Source: Waddliaceae bacterium
Lineage (GTDB): Bacteria; Chlamydiota; Chlamydiia; Chlamydiales; SLFE01
DNA length: 20,941 bases
Direction: 5' to 3'
Assembly: GCA_007124415.1 (NCBI GenBank)
Contig: SLFE01000138.1
Location: 1 to 20,941, forward strand
The notes beneath the pieces are model-generated. The model worked only from the letters and a program-made list of their open reading frames with translations, was not told where the DNA came from and made no database searches. Both the position numbers and the translations under genes were made by a program. Within the stretch, counting starts at the first letter, position 1. Every line of letters begins with the position of its first letter. Positions 5,789 to 13,908 of this stretch are shown here, piece after piece.

Positions 5789-8011
5789 CTACTTTTTACT
5801 GATGCTGATTTTGCCGATTGTATGCCTGAGATCTTCGGAGGCTAGGCTAAGTTCTTCGATGGTTTCATGGAATTGGTGGATGGACTCGGTCGTCGACGAG
5901 GTGGAGTGGCTAAGCTGGACCATGGATTCGTTAATTTTTTCTGCGGCCCCGGACTGCCCCTGCATTCCTTCATTGACAGACTCGAATCTGTAAGCTAAAG
6001 CTTGAACTTGAACAATGATCTTTCCAAGCTGCTCGCCGACATCCCCGACTTTTTCCACTCCGAAATTGATCTCTTTTGTGAAGTCTTCAACCCCTGAAAC
6101 GCATGAAGAGACAGCGCCCATGATTTCATTACAGATCTTTTCGATGTCAAAAGTGGCCAGTGCGGTTTGGTCGGCAAGGCGTCTGATTTCCCGAGCGATG
6201 ACAGAAAAGTCTCTGGAAAATTGCCCGGTTTTCTCGGCCTCAATCGCAGCATTCAACGAAAGAAGGTTGGTTTGCCTGGCAACATTAGTAATCGTCGTGA
6301 TGATTTTGGTAATATTGCCGGCTTTTTCGTTAAGCGCCGCAAGCTTTTCAGCAATGTTTGTGGAAGCATTGACCATCTGGCGCATAATCTGTTCCATTGT
6401 GATCAAGCTGTCCTGCCCGTCCGAGGCCAAGTTCGATGTTTGCTCGGCTACCTGGCTGACATCGTTGATAGTCCTGGCAAAATCCTTAGCGGTCGTCGAA
6501 ATTTCACTGGCCGTAATCGAGATTTCCCTAGTCGCCTCGCCCTGTTCGATTATCAGCTTTTCCTGCTGCTTCGAGGCGGCGGTAATTTCACCTGCCGAAG
6601 AGCTTAGGTTAACACCGAGCCTTTGGAGCTGGCGGACGATCTCCTCAAATGTCTGGGCCATGTTGTTGAATGAGATGGAAACCTGCTTCATCTCATCCTC
6701 AGCATTTTCGTCAACATGGACCCGATAGGAAAAATCCCCATCCGCCACTCTTTGGGTAGCCTTAAAAACTTTGCGGTGCTGATTAATCAGCTGCTCAAGG
6801 TGGTCGGCCATTCTGTTAAAGGCCATAGTGGCCATGCCGATTTCTTCTGTGTAGAGAACCGGAACGCGGACAGAAAGATTGCCCTGCGTGAGCTTGCGAG
6901 TTCCGTTATCGAGATCGCGAAAGCATTTTATTGCCTCATATACAAAGTGCACGCCGAGGTAACTGCCCAGGAATGTGAAAGAGATGCCAAGGAAAAAGAC
7001 GTAAAGCATGCTCATCCACAGATCATGCTTTTTCTTCTCAAGAATTTGATCAAGCTGATCGGATATCAGCCGCCAAAGCGAATAGCTGTCGCTAATGGCG
7101 ATTGCTCCCTCGACTGATACATATGTCTGCAAGCCGTCAGGATTGGCCGCGGAGATATAAATCTCTTCAATGGAGTGAATGAACTCCTCAACCGACACCT
7201 GGTATTGATTCATCGCAATCCTGAGATTCTTGCTCACCTCTGTAAACCCTTCAAGGGTTTCGAGTTCGTTTCGGATCTTGATTAATTCATTAAAGGTGGC
7301 AGCCGAATCTCGTCTTAAAAAAAGGGTGATCGACATTAGTTCCGAGCGAACATCCTCATCGACCCTCTGTTCATCCCGGGCAGTTTCGGTAAGGTACACG
7401 GCCCGTCGTATCAATTCCTGCGACTCCCTCAATCTATTCTGAATATTTTCAAGCAAAAAATAGCTGATATTGACCGGATTCATCGACAAAATGACGTTGT
7501 CGGCGGTTTGCTCCATCAAAGAGCTGATCCCGGCAAGCAAACTTTGATGTGTCGTGTGAGGGTCGGGCAGCAACCCTTCGATAGAGGATTCGGCTATCCT
7601 GCCCCATAGACGCTCGATTGATTGCAAGGTCTCTCTTTTTTCTTCAATCAGCACCTTGGAGTCATTTTTAACTTCTTTAACCTGGGCTATAACTTTGGCA
7701 AGCTGCTGAGTCCCCCTCTCCTCAAGAGCCTCCAATTCGCCTCTTAAATTTTGATCGCCGCCGATAAATTGACCTAAAAAGCGTTCATGCCACACTACAG
7801 TCTCATAAAAATTTCTTAAGGGCTCCTGAATTTCACTGTTACTGAGTTCAGCTTTGATCAGCGATATTTGGTGAAGAATGAGATAAAGAAGATAAAACCA
7901 AAAGATGAAAAAGCCGATACCTCGGACAAACCCTGCAAAGACGTATTTCTGAGCATAGGTAAGGTGATTGGTGAGCCAAAGAAGCAAGCCTCGTCTCTTT
8001 TTCCGCATCAT
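5789..8011 (-). CDS. WspA-like methyl-accepting receptor, third of tandem trio
   Basis: This is a membrane signal transducer of the methyl-accepting family, 740 residues long. Membrane segment 1 lies near residues 24-48, a helical extracytoplasmic sensor of about 290 residues follows, and membrane segment 2 lies near 336-360. Two HAMP-like segments follow, one containing LTQGNLSVRVPVLYTEEIG and one containing ADGDFSYRVHVDENAEDE. A signalling helix bundle ends the protein, with hairpin tip QTNLLSLNAAIEAEKTGQ (Glu591). The C-terminal region (IIVQVQALAYRFESVNEGMQ) is typical of WspA-type receptors and lacks a NWETF-like tail. After the tip the usual Gly pattern is altered (TGQFSRDF). The first ATG forms an ATGA overlap with the upstream gene; the second ATG, at 8008, is better spaced from AAGGA. 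Its ligand and partners are unknown. Confidence 0.88.
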   Translation of the reverse strand: MMRKKRRGLLLWLTNHLTYAQKYVFAGFVRGIGFFIFWFYLLYLILHQISLIKAELSNSEIQEPLRNFYETVVWHERFLGQFIGGDQNLRGELEALEERGTQQLAKVIAQVKEVKNDSKVLIEEKRETLQSIERLWGRIAESSIEGLLPDPHTTHQSLLAGISSLMEQTADNVILSMNPVNISYFLLENIQNRLRESQELIRRAVYLTETARDEQRVDEDVRSELMSITLFLRRDSAATFNELIKIRNELETLEGFTEVSKNLRIAMNQYQVSVEEFIHSIEEIYISAANPDGLQTYVSVEGAIAISDSYSLWRLISDQLDQILEKKKHDLWMSMLYVFFLGISFTFLGSYLGVHFVYEAIKCFRDLDNGTRKLTQGNLSVRVPVLYTEEIGMATMAFNRMADHLEQLINQHRKVFKATQRVADGDFSYRVHVDENAEDEMKQVSISFNNMAQTFEEIVRQLQRLGVNLSSSAGEITAASKQQEKLIIEQGEATREISITASEISTTAKDFARTINDVSQVAEQTSNLASDGQDSLITMEQIMRQMVNASTNIAEKLAALNEKAGNITKIITTITNVARQTNLLSLNAAIEAEKTGQFSRDFSVIAREIRRLADQTALATFDIEKICNEIMGAVSSCVSGVEDFTKEINFGVEKVGDVGEQLGKIIVQVQALAYRFESVNEGMQGQSGAAEKINESMVQLSHSTSSTTESIHQFHETIEELSLASEDLRHTIGKISISKK

Positions 8012-10263
8012 GATCCTTTTACCTCTATGATCTTGGACACCGCATTTTTCAAATAACGGGCGCTTTCGTTCAGTTCATTTGTCGTAATTGCAAATTGGTG
8101 CATGGATTGAGCAGTTTCATGAGCGGTCTTGCTCAACTTAACAATCGCTTCGTTAATTTGCTTTGAGGCATCGTATTGGATTTGCATTCCCTCGTCCACC
8201 AGCTCAAAACGAGGCGCAAGGGCCTGCACCTGCTCGATGATCCGGCTCAACTGAACGCCGACTTTTTCGTTTTGTTCCACTCCGTTTCGTATCTCCTGGA
8301 TGAAATCGTCAACTCCCATCACGCTGGCCGATACTGCGCTCATCATTTCCTCGACAATTTTGTCTATATCGAGAGTTGCCAAGGCCGTCTGATCGGCAAG
8401 CCCCCTAATCTCTCCGGCGATAACAGAAAAACTTCGTCCGTCTTCGCCTGCCCTGTCAGCAATGATCGCAGCGTTCAAAGAAAGGAGGTTTGTCTGGTCT
8501 GCAACATTAGTGATTGTCACAATCACCGAATTAATATTGCCGGCCTTATCGTTTAAGACTCCCAGCTTGGATGCAATGTCTGTTGACGCCTCGACCATTT
8601 GACGCATGATCGATTCCATCTGATTGAGGCTCTGCCTTCCTTTGCTGGCAAGGCCTGCCGTCTGGTCGACAACTTTTGTCACTTCGCTGATCGTTGTGGC
8701 AAACTCGCTTGCGTTTTTGGCGATCTCTTCAGAAATTCCGACAATCTCTTTCGTAGTTTTTTCTTGTTCGAATGTCGAGGCTTCGTGTTTTTTGGTGGCT
8801 ACAGAAATTTCTTCGGCAGAAGAGGTCAACTTGATACCAAGCCTGTTGACCTGGGTGATGATGTTTTCAAATGACGATGCCATATTATTGAAGGAGACCG
8901 CTAAATTCCCAATTTCATCACTTGCCTCCTCAACGACTTTCACACGCGTCGAAAAATCTCCGCTCGCAAGTTGCTTTGTCGCTTTGAACATATGGCGCAT
9001 TTGAGTGATCAAGCCTTCGAATGTTTCGGCCATCTTGTTGAACCCTTGGCTCGCCCTTCCGATCTCATCTTCGAATAAGACAGGAACCCTTGTATCGAGC
9101 TCTCCACGGTTCAGCTTTTGATAACCGCGGTCAAGATTCTTAACGGACTGAACAACCATCCCAACAAAAAAACGGCCGAGAAGCACCCCTACTAATGTAA
9201 TCAACAACGAACCGGCAAGCAAGATGTACTTGCCGGGAATGATTTCTCCAAGGCGCACATTGAGGATATTTTCTAAAATGTCATCGGATTCACGCCAGAA
9301 GGCAAAACTGGACTCAAGAACGGCCCTGCCCTCTTCAGCATAATCGACTGCTTCCACTCCCCTAAGAGCTATTAACTGATCGATCATGAAAAAGTAGCGC
9401 TCCATGGCTGTCTCGTAGTCTGCGTAACTGAATTGCAACTCCTGTTTGATCCGACGATATTGGCCAAGCCCCTCCAGTTCTTTGATAGCGGTTTCGGAAA
9501 AATCGGAAACGCCGGAAAAAACGCTTTTGAGATTAATATATTCGGTTAACAAGGCATCCCTTTCGGCCGGAGTCGGCTCCTGGGATAAATTCTCAACGAG
9601 AGCGACGACCGCATTGAGATGCTTGATAGCTCTTGGCAAATAATACACATTCGCCTCGGTGAGAGCGAATGAGACGACCTTCAAAACCGTATCGGGGTGC
9701 AAAGCTTCCTCAAGCTGCCTCATCATTGCACTTAAATTTCCCATAAGGGTTTTATGCTTACGCTTGGCCTGCTCGGAAGACATTTGGAAGGCAGCACCCT
9801 GTATCGCATCCCATTGCCTGCCGATATCAGGGATGCTGAGAGGCTCGTTGTGAGGGCTTAAAAAGCTTCTCCCCTCTGCAATCATGATTTGCTCGAGCCT
9901 TTCTTGCTTGGACAATAAATCGCGCACATCCTGCTGGATCATTGTATGAAGTTTTCTCATCTCATTCCGAACAGTCCTGTCGCCATCGATATACTTTCTA
10001 GTCAACGAATAATGCCTGTCGACATTTTCATAAATTGATCTGAGAGGGCGCTGAAGCCTGTTTCCTTCGATTTCGGCATTCAGTAAACTAATTTCCGAAT
10101 TGACTTCGACAACTAAACCGTAGATCACCAAGCCGAAGCCGAAGAGCACAATAAATATCATCGCATAATACTTCTGATGGTTGGACAACAGGTTTGTCAA
10201 AGTGTACAAAAAACCGTGATGGCCCGTATCCATTTCCAATTTTTTGTCCTGATTCTCTTTCAT
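8008..10263 (-). CDS. WspA-like methyl-accepting receptor, second of tandem trio, with altered tip
   Basis: This 751-residue paralogue has the same plan as its neighbours. A short cytoplasmic N-terminus is followed by membrane segment 1 (near residues 35-53), a helical sensor of about 290 residues, membrane segment 2 (ILLAGSLLITLVGVLLGRFFVG) and two HAMP-like segments (NRGELDTRVPVLFEDEIG, then ASGDFSTRVKVVEEASDEIG). The signalling bundle ends with the WspA-like IIEQVQALAPRFELVDEGMQ. At the hairpin tip, NAAIIADRAGEDGRSF carries Ile601 where nearly all receptors have Glu (E385 in Tsr numbering), and AGEIR replaces AREIR further on. It overlaps both neighbours by four bases (ATGA at each end), so the three genes are almost certainly one translationally coupled operon. 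Confidence 0.88.
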   Translation of the reverse strand: MKENQDKKLEMDTGHHGFLYTLTNLLSNHQKYYAMIFIVLFGFGLVIYGLVVEVNSEISLLNAEIEGNRLQRPLRSIYENVDRHYSLTRKYIDGDRTVRNEMRKLHTMIQQDVRDLLSKQERLEQIMIAEGRSFLSPHNEPLSIPDIGRQWDAIQGAAFQMSSEQAKRKHKTLMGNLSAMMRQLEEALHPDTVLKVVSFALTEANVYYLPRAIKHLNAVVALVENLSQEPTPAERDALLTEYINLKSVFSGVSDFSETAIKELEGLGQYRRIKQELQFSYADYETAMERYFFMIDQLIALRGVEAVDYAEEGRAVLESSFAFWRESDDILENILNVRLGEIIPGKYILLAGSLLITLVGVLLGRFFVGMVVQSVKNLDRGYQKLNRGELDTRVPVLFEDEIGRASQGFNKMAETFEGLITQMRHMFKATKQLASGDFSTRVKVVEEASDEIGNLAVSFNNMASSFENIITQVNRLGIKLTSSAEEISVATKKHEASTFEQEKTTKEIVGISEEIAKNASEFATTISEVTKVVDQTAGLASKGRQSLNQMESIMRQMVEASTDIASKLGVLNDKAGNINSVIVTITNVADQTNLLSLNAAIIADRAGEDGRSFSVIAGEIRGLADQTALATLDIDKIVEEMMSAVSASVMGVDDFIQEIRNGVEQNEKVGVQLSRIIEQVQALAPRFELVDEGMQIQYDASKQINEAIVKLSKTAHETAQSMHQFAITTNELNESARYLKNAVSKIIEVKGS

Positions 10264-12479
10264 TGTCTTATCTTCTCTAATGTTTCCCGCAATCCAGCAG
10301 CTGCGACATTCAAATGTTTAATCGTTGAATGAAATTGACTCATCGACTCGCTGGTTTCACTGGCCAGCGCGCTCAAGTCAATCAAAGCCTTGTTGATTTG
10401 CTCGGCCGCCTCCGATTGATTCTTCATCCCCTGATCAACGGATTCAAATCGGTCGACTAACGTTTTCACCTGTTCCATAATGCGGCCCAGCTGTTCGCTG
10501 ACTTCCTTCACCTGATCAGCGCCTTCCCGAATTTCTTTTGTAAAATCATCCACGCCCATAACACTTGATTTAACCGCATCGACTATCTCATTCACAATTT
10601 TTTCGATATCGGTAGTCGACATCGCCGTCTGATCCGAAAGACCGCGGATTTCGCGGGCGATCACCGCAAAGCTTCTGCCGGCCTGTCCGGCTTTTTCCGC
10701 TTCTATGGCCGCGTTCAAGGAAAGTAAATTCGTCTGGGCGGATACATCAGAGATCGTTGTGATAACGGTCGTGATATTGCCGGCCTTTTCATTAAGAACA
10801 GCTAGTCTGGAGGCAATATTTGCAGCGGCGTCTTCCATTTGCTTCATCACCGTTTCCATCTTGCCCAGATTCGACTGCCCTGTGCGCGCGAGCCTTGCAG
10901 TCTCCTCGGCAACCTCGCTCACATCGCTAATAGTTTGCGCAAAATCCTTTGATGTCGCTGAAATTTCCGTCGCCGTGACAGATATTTGCTTTGTAGTCGA
11001 TCCTTGCTCAAGGATCGCGGCTTCATGCTGTTTTGACGACGCGGCGATCTGTGTGGCCGATGATGTCAGCTCAATAACCAGGCGGTGAAGCTTTGTAACA
11101 ACCTCCTCAAATGATTCTGCCATTCGGTTAAAAGAATTGCCAACCGCCTTGATTTCATCCTCGGCCGACTCGTCGACGTGAATTCTGGCGCTAAAATCTC
11201 CTCTGGATAAGGTTTGGGTCCCCTCCAGAAGCTGCTTGAACTGATTCATCATCCGTTCAAGGGTATTGGCCATGTGGTTGAAAACGATGCAAACTTTGCC
11301 GAGCTCGTCTTTGTATCTGACAGGAACACGTGCGGAAAGCTCGCCCTTGCTGATCTTAATGGCTGTTTCTTTAAGAGCCTTAAGACTTTTTATCGACTCT
11401 GAAACAAAATATGACCCCAAGATGAATCCGATCAAAATGATAAATAACGAGACCCCCATAATGATGGCTCTTTTGGCAATAATCGAGGCCTCCCTGTCCT
11501 CGAGGATTCTCTCGATTCCCGTAGAAACCTGATCCCAAAAGACAAATGAATCGTTGATCGCCTGTATACCTAAACTTTGAAGTGTCGATAAGCTTGTCCC
11601 CTCGAGGTTTTGCCCGATTACCTCCTCCCGAATCTCTCCGACGATCAGACTCACAGACTGATAAAACGATGCGAAGGATTCTGAAATCCGCTCGCGAATG
11701 TCCGGATCGTCGGCAAGAGCGGTCAAAACACGCGATATCCTCTCTTCACTCACGCGAAGATCCCTGTCGATCAATGACACCAACCCTATCAATTCTTCAC
11801 GCTGCCCATCGGTCAGCTCGCCGGCTAAATAACTCATTTGAATGATATTCAAGGATTGTGAAATGCTTTCTTGAATATTTGGCAAAAGGCCCGAAGAGCT
11901 TTCGACCATCTGGTAAATAATGAAGCTGGGATCCTGGGTCAAATTCGAAATATTGTCGCTGTATTTCAAAAGGCTGTGGACATTATGGATCAATTCATCG
12001 TGCTGCTCGTTACTTGTCTGCAAATCGATATCAAACACATTTGCCCTGATCGGCCGCCACTTTCTATCGACTTCTTTGGGGTCATAGCCCTGATCGAATA
12101 TTTGGACTTGGGCAAACGCCATGCCCCTGGCTTTTTCTTCAAGCTCAAAATGGACTTTCTCAAAGTTTCTCAAATCCTTGTTAATTTCTTTCTGCAGCTG
12201 AAGAATTTGACTTTTTAGGAGGGTATTGCCCTGATAGTACCGCTGGACAAGATACTTATGCGTGTTGATTCCGATTAGAAAATCCCGCAATTTCTCCTGA
12301 TGCTTAAGCCCTACCAGTTCGACTTTGATATACCTGAGCTGGACATTCATGTCAGTCAATACCACCCAGCCCAATACAACATAGCCCAGGCCAACGATAG
12401 CTATCGTCAACAAATGTCGATAAAAGCTCGAGAAGTTGTTCATTATCCAGGAAATAAAACTTCCGTGTCCTTGTCTCAT
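10260..12479 (-). CDS. WspA-like methyl-accepting receptor, first of tandem trio
   Basis: This is the promoter-proximal receptor, 739 residues from the chosen ATG. Membrane segment 1 lies near residues 22-44 (LLTIAIVGLGYVVLGWVVL) and a ~300-residue helical sensor region follows. Membrane segment 2 is AIIMGVSLFIILIGFILGSY, and two HAMP-like segments follow (ISKGELSARVPVRYKDELG, then SRGDFSARIHVDESAEDEI). The signalling bundle has the most canonical tip of the three (QTNLLSLNAAIEAEKAGQAG, Glu593). I chose the ATG at 12479 because it aligns with the N-termini of the other two and has AAAAGGG just upstream. A TTG at 12548 would extend the frame by 23 codons but runs through the likely promoter. 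The ATGA overlap with the next gene indicates coupling. Confidence 0.87.
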   Translation of the reverse strand: MRQGHGSFISWIMNNFSSFYRHLLTIAIVGLGYVVLGWVVLTDMNVQLRYIKVELVGLKHQEKLRDFLIGINTHKYLVQRYYQGNTLLKSQILQLQKEINKDLRNFEKVHFELEEKARGMAFAQVQIFDQGYDPKEVDRKWRPIRANVFDIDLQTSNEQHDELIHNVHSLLKYSDNISNLTQDPSFIIYQMVESSSGLLPNIQESISQSLNIIQMSYLAGELTDGQREELIGLVSLIDRDLRVSEERISRVLTALADDPDIRERISESFASFYQSVSLIVGEIREEVIGQNLEGTSLSTLQSLGIQAINDSFVFWDQVSTGIERILEDREASIIAKRAIIMGVSLFIILIGFILGSYFVSESIKSLKALKETAIKISKGELSARVPVRYKDELGKVCIVFNHMANTLERMMNQFKQLLEGTQTLSRGDFSARIHVDESAEDEIKAVGNSFNRMAESFEEVVTKLHRLVIELTSSATQIAASSKQHEAAILEQGSTTKQISVTATEISATSKDFAQTISDVSEVAEETARLARTGQSNLGKMETVMKQMEDAAANIASRLAVLNEKAGNITTVITTISDVSAQTNLLSLNAAIEAEKAGQAGRSFAVIAREIRGLSDQTAMSTTDIEKIVNEIVDAVKSSVMGVDDFTKEIREGADQVKEVSEQLGRIMEQVKTLVDRFESVDQGMKNQSEAAEQINKALIDLSALASETSESMSQFHSTIKHLNVAAAGLRETLEKIRQ

Positions 12480-12498
12480 GGCCCTTTTCAGCGTTTGG

Positions 12499-12529
12499 TT
12501 TATAGCTTGCGTTATCACTAGAGAAGCAA
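12499..12529 (-). promoter_or_regulatory. Tentative promoter for the receptor operon
   Basis: On the minus strand, TATAAA (12499-12504) lies 19 bases before the base next to the ATG at 12479, and TTGCTT (12524-12529) stands 19 bases upstream of it, longer than ideal. It would give a leader of about a dozen bases holding AAAAGGG. Confidence 0.3.
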
Positions 12530-12596
12530 GAAAAAAATTAATTGACAACCGAAAAACAGCCCTGGGGCATCCGCTTTTAAAATGATGTAAAATAAC

Positions 12597-12605
12597 TTAT
12601 CCACA
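12597..12605 (+). promoter_or_regulatory. Perfect DnaA-box match
   Basis: TTATCCACA equals the strict DnaA-box consensus. It is followed directly by the inverted repeat CACAT/ATGTG (12602-12615) and an AT-rich stretch, and lies between the receptor operon promoter and the tRNA promoter. No second box was noticed in the spacer, so it is a single site, perhaps a DnaA-controlled regulatory site or chance. Confidence 0.35.
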
Positions 12606-12647
12606 TGAGAATGTGAACTTTAACTATATTTTATAAATAGAACGTCG

Positions 12648-12657
12648 AGCTGCAGCT
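12648..12657. repeat. 10-base perfect palindrome AGCTGCAGCT
   Basis: This palindrome is in the divergent spacer 12480-12740, which holds no gene. It could be a dyad operator for the flanking promoters. There is no family evidence. Confidence 0.3.
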
Positions 12658-12668
12658 GATTTAAAATC

Positions 12669-12689
12669 ATGAAATTTAAACGATTTCAT
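12669..12689. repeat. Inverted repeat ATGAAAT-N7-ATTTCAT
   Basis: A perfect 7-bp inverted repeat with a 7-base centre lies nine bases upstream of the tRNA promoter's -35. The size and spacing fit an operator dyad, or a weak hairpin. Confidence 0.35.
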
Positions 12690-12698
12690 CAAAAGAGG

Positions 12699-12727
12699 TT
12701 GCCGAAAAATGTTAAATTCGCTAAATT
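12699..12727 (+). promoter_or_regulatory. Candidate promoter for the tRNA-Val/tRNA-Asp transcript
   Basis: TTGCCG (12699-12704) and TAAATT (12722-12727) are 17 bases apart. The predicted start falls about seven bases before the tRNA-Val 5' end. Confidence 0.55.
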
Positions 12728-12740
12728 TATGGCTTGTTTC

Positions 12741-12813
12741 GGGCGCATAGCTCAGTTGGTAGAGCTCCTGCCTTACAAGCAGGCGGTCATAGGTTCGAGT
12801 CCTGTTGCGCCCA
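12741..12813 (+). tRNA. trnV: tRNA-Val (anticodon TAC)
   Basis: The 73-base cloverleaf has acceptor GGGCGCA/TGCGCCC, D stem GCTC/GAGC, anticodon stem CCTGC/GCAGG around CTTACAA, and a T arm with TTCGAGT. The anticodon TAC is valine. The 3' CCA is not encoded. Confidence 0.96.
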
Positions 12814-12836
12814 AGAAAAATAGAAAACCTACATCT

Positions 12837-12910
12837 GCGAGAGTAGTTCAACTGGTTAGAGCACCGGCCTGTCACGCCGGAAGTTGCGGGTTCGAGTCCC
12901 GTCTCTCGCG
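12837..12910 (+). tRNA. trnD: tRNA-Asp (anticodon GTC)
   Basis: The 74-base cloverleaf has acceptor GCGAGAG/CTCTCGC, anticodon stem CCGGC/GCCGG around CTGTCAC, and a T arm with TTCGAGT. The anticodon GTC is aspartate. The 3' CCA is not encoded. It follows tRNA-Val by 23 bases. tRNA-Asp is one of the four queuosine tRNAs, and a queG gene lies 1 kb downstream. Confidence 0.96.
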
Positions 12911-12949
12911 TTCCTTTTTATCTTGCACATTAATTCATATTCAGGTATT

Positions 12950-12955
12950 TATAAT
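12950..12955 (+). promoter_or_regulatory. Candidate -10 element for the yitT-queG-LOG operon
   Basis: A perfect TATAAT lies 11 bases before the yitT-like ATG. The nearest -35-like hexamer (TTGCAC, 12923-12928) is 21 bases away, too far for a standard promoter. No ribosome-binding site lies between the TATAAT and the ATG. Confidence 0.4.
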
Positions 12956-12966
12956 CTTTAATTATT

Positions 12967-13908
12967 ATGACTAAAGCTGCAGAAAAACCCAGAAAATCCT
13001 TATTATCATCCATACTCCTTTATTTTTGGATGGCTTTAGGATCCTTCCTCGCCGCATTTGCCATTGAGGTGTTCTTCATTCCCAACAACCTCATTGACGG
13101 CGGCGTTGTCGGCCTGTCCATGATTTTCGGTCAGATTTTCGGCAAGCACGTGATTCCCTTTCTGCTTATTATCTTCAACTTACCTTTTTTATTCCTGGCC
13201 TTTCGGTCCATAGGTAAGGCCTTTTTAATTCACATGTTTGTGGCTCTTTTACTATTTTCAGGATCTATGATATTTATTTCCAATGTCTTACATCTTGAGT
13301 TCCCCGGAGACCCACTGGAAATCGTAGTGTCGGGCGGAGGCGTATTGGGAATAGGGCTCGGATTGATCATCAGGTCGGGGGGCTGTTTGGACGGCACTGA
13401 AATTTTAGGCATTATCTTAAACCGCCGTACCGGATTTACCGTCGGACAGATTGTCCTGTTCACCAACGTTTTTGTCTTCGGAGCCGCAGGATTTGTTTTT
13501 CAGGACTGGCACCCCCCTCTTCTCTCCCTCATCACCTATATGGTCGCTGTTAAAGTCATGGATGCTGTAATCGTCGGACTGGAAGAGACCAAGTCGGTCA
13601 TCATTATTTCCCGAAAATCGAAGGAAATCGCTGAATCGGTCATGCATAAACTCGGACTGGGCCTCACCATTATGTATGGCAGAGGAGGCTATTCCGGCAC
13701 TGATCAAGAGATTCTTTACGTTATCGTCGAACGTCTGCAATTGCATGATTTAAAAGAAATTATCTTCGACATCGACCACAACGCCTTCATTGCCATCGAA
13801 AACTTGCATGAAGTCGCTAACGGAATGCAGGGCTACCCCGGTAAAAAAGGGCGTGTGGAAAGGATCGTTGATAAGATCTTAAAGAAGCCTTCCCCCAATG
13901 TCTCCTGA
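12967..13908 (+). CDS. YitT family integral membrane protein (DUF161/DUF2179)
   Basis: The 313-residue protein has five to six hydrophobic segments in its first ~210 residues. They include ALGSFLAAFAIEVFFIPNNL with the family's PNNLIDGGVVGLS motif, and a second half with LGLIIRSGGCLDGTEILGII. The C-terminal cytoplasmic DUF2179 domain starts at about residue 215 (SVIIISRKSKEIAESVMHKL) and includes MYGRGGYSGTDQEILYVIV. The biochemical role of YitT proteins is not established; transport has been suggested. It is the first gene of a plus-strand operon and overlaps queG by 11 bases. The ATG at 12967 has no ribosome-binding site and lies 11 bases after a TATAAT. Confidence 0.88.
   Translation: MTKAAEKPRKSLLSSILLYFWMALGSFLAAFAIEVFFIPNNLIDGGVVGLSMIFGQIFGKHVIPFLLIIFNLPFLFLAFRSIGKAFLIHMFVALLLFSGSMIFISNVLHLEFPGDPLEIVVSGGGVLGIGLGLIIRSGGCLDGTEILGIILNRRTGFTVGQIVLFTNVFVFGAAGFVFQDWHPPLLSLITYMVAVKVMDAVIVGLEETKSVIIISRKSKEIAESVMHKLGLGLTIMYGRGGYSGTDQEILYVIVERLQLHDLKEIIFDIDHNAFIAIENLHEVANGMQGYPGKKGRVERIVDKILKKPSPNVS

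Noticed and set aside
6015..6728. A 237-codon plus-strand open frame opposite the third receptor
   Set aside because: It is the mirror of the repetitive Ala/Ser/Ile-rich signalling helices and has no ribosome-binding site or family features.
5789..12479. Complete Wsp or chemotaxis operon
   Set aside because: Only receptors are present; no CheA, CheW, CheR, CheB or output gene appears on either side.
12480..12548. A 23-codon N-terminal extension of the first receptor from a TTG
   Set aside because: It would run through the promoter-like TATAAA, has no good ribosome-binding site, and is absent from both paralogues.
12480..12740. Replication origin
   Set aside because: Only one DnaA box was noticed and no dnaA, dnaN or other origin-associated gene is nearby.
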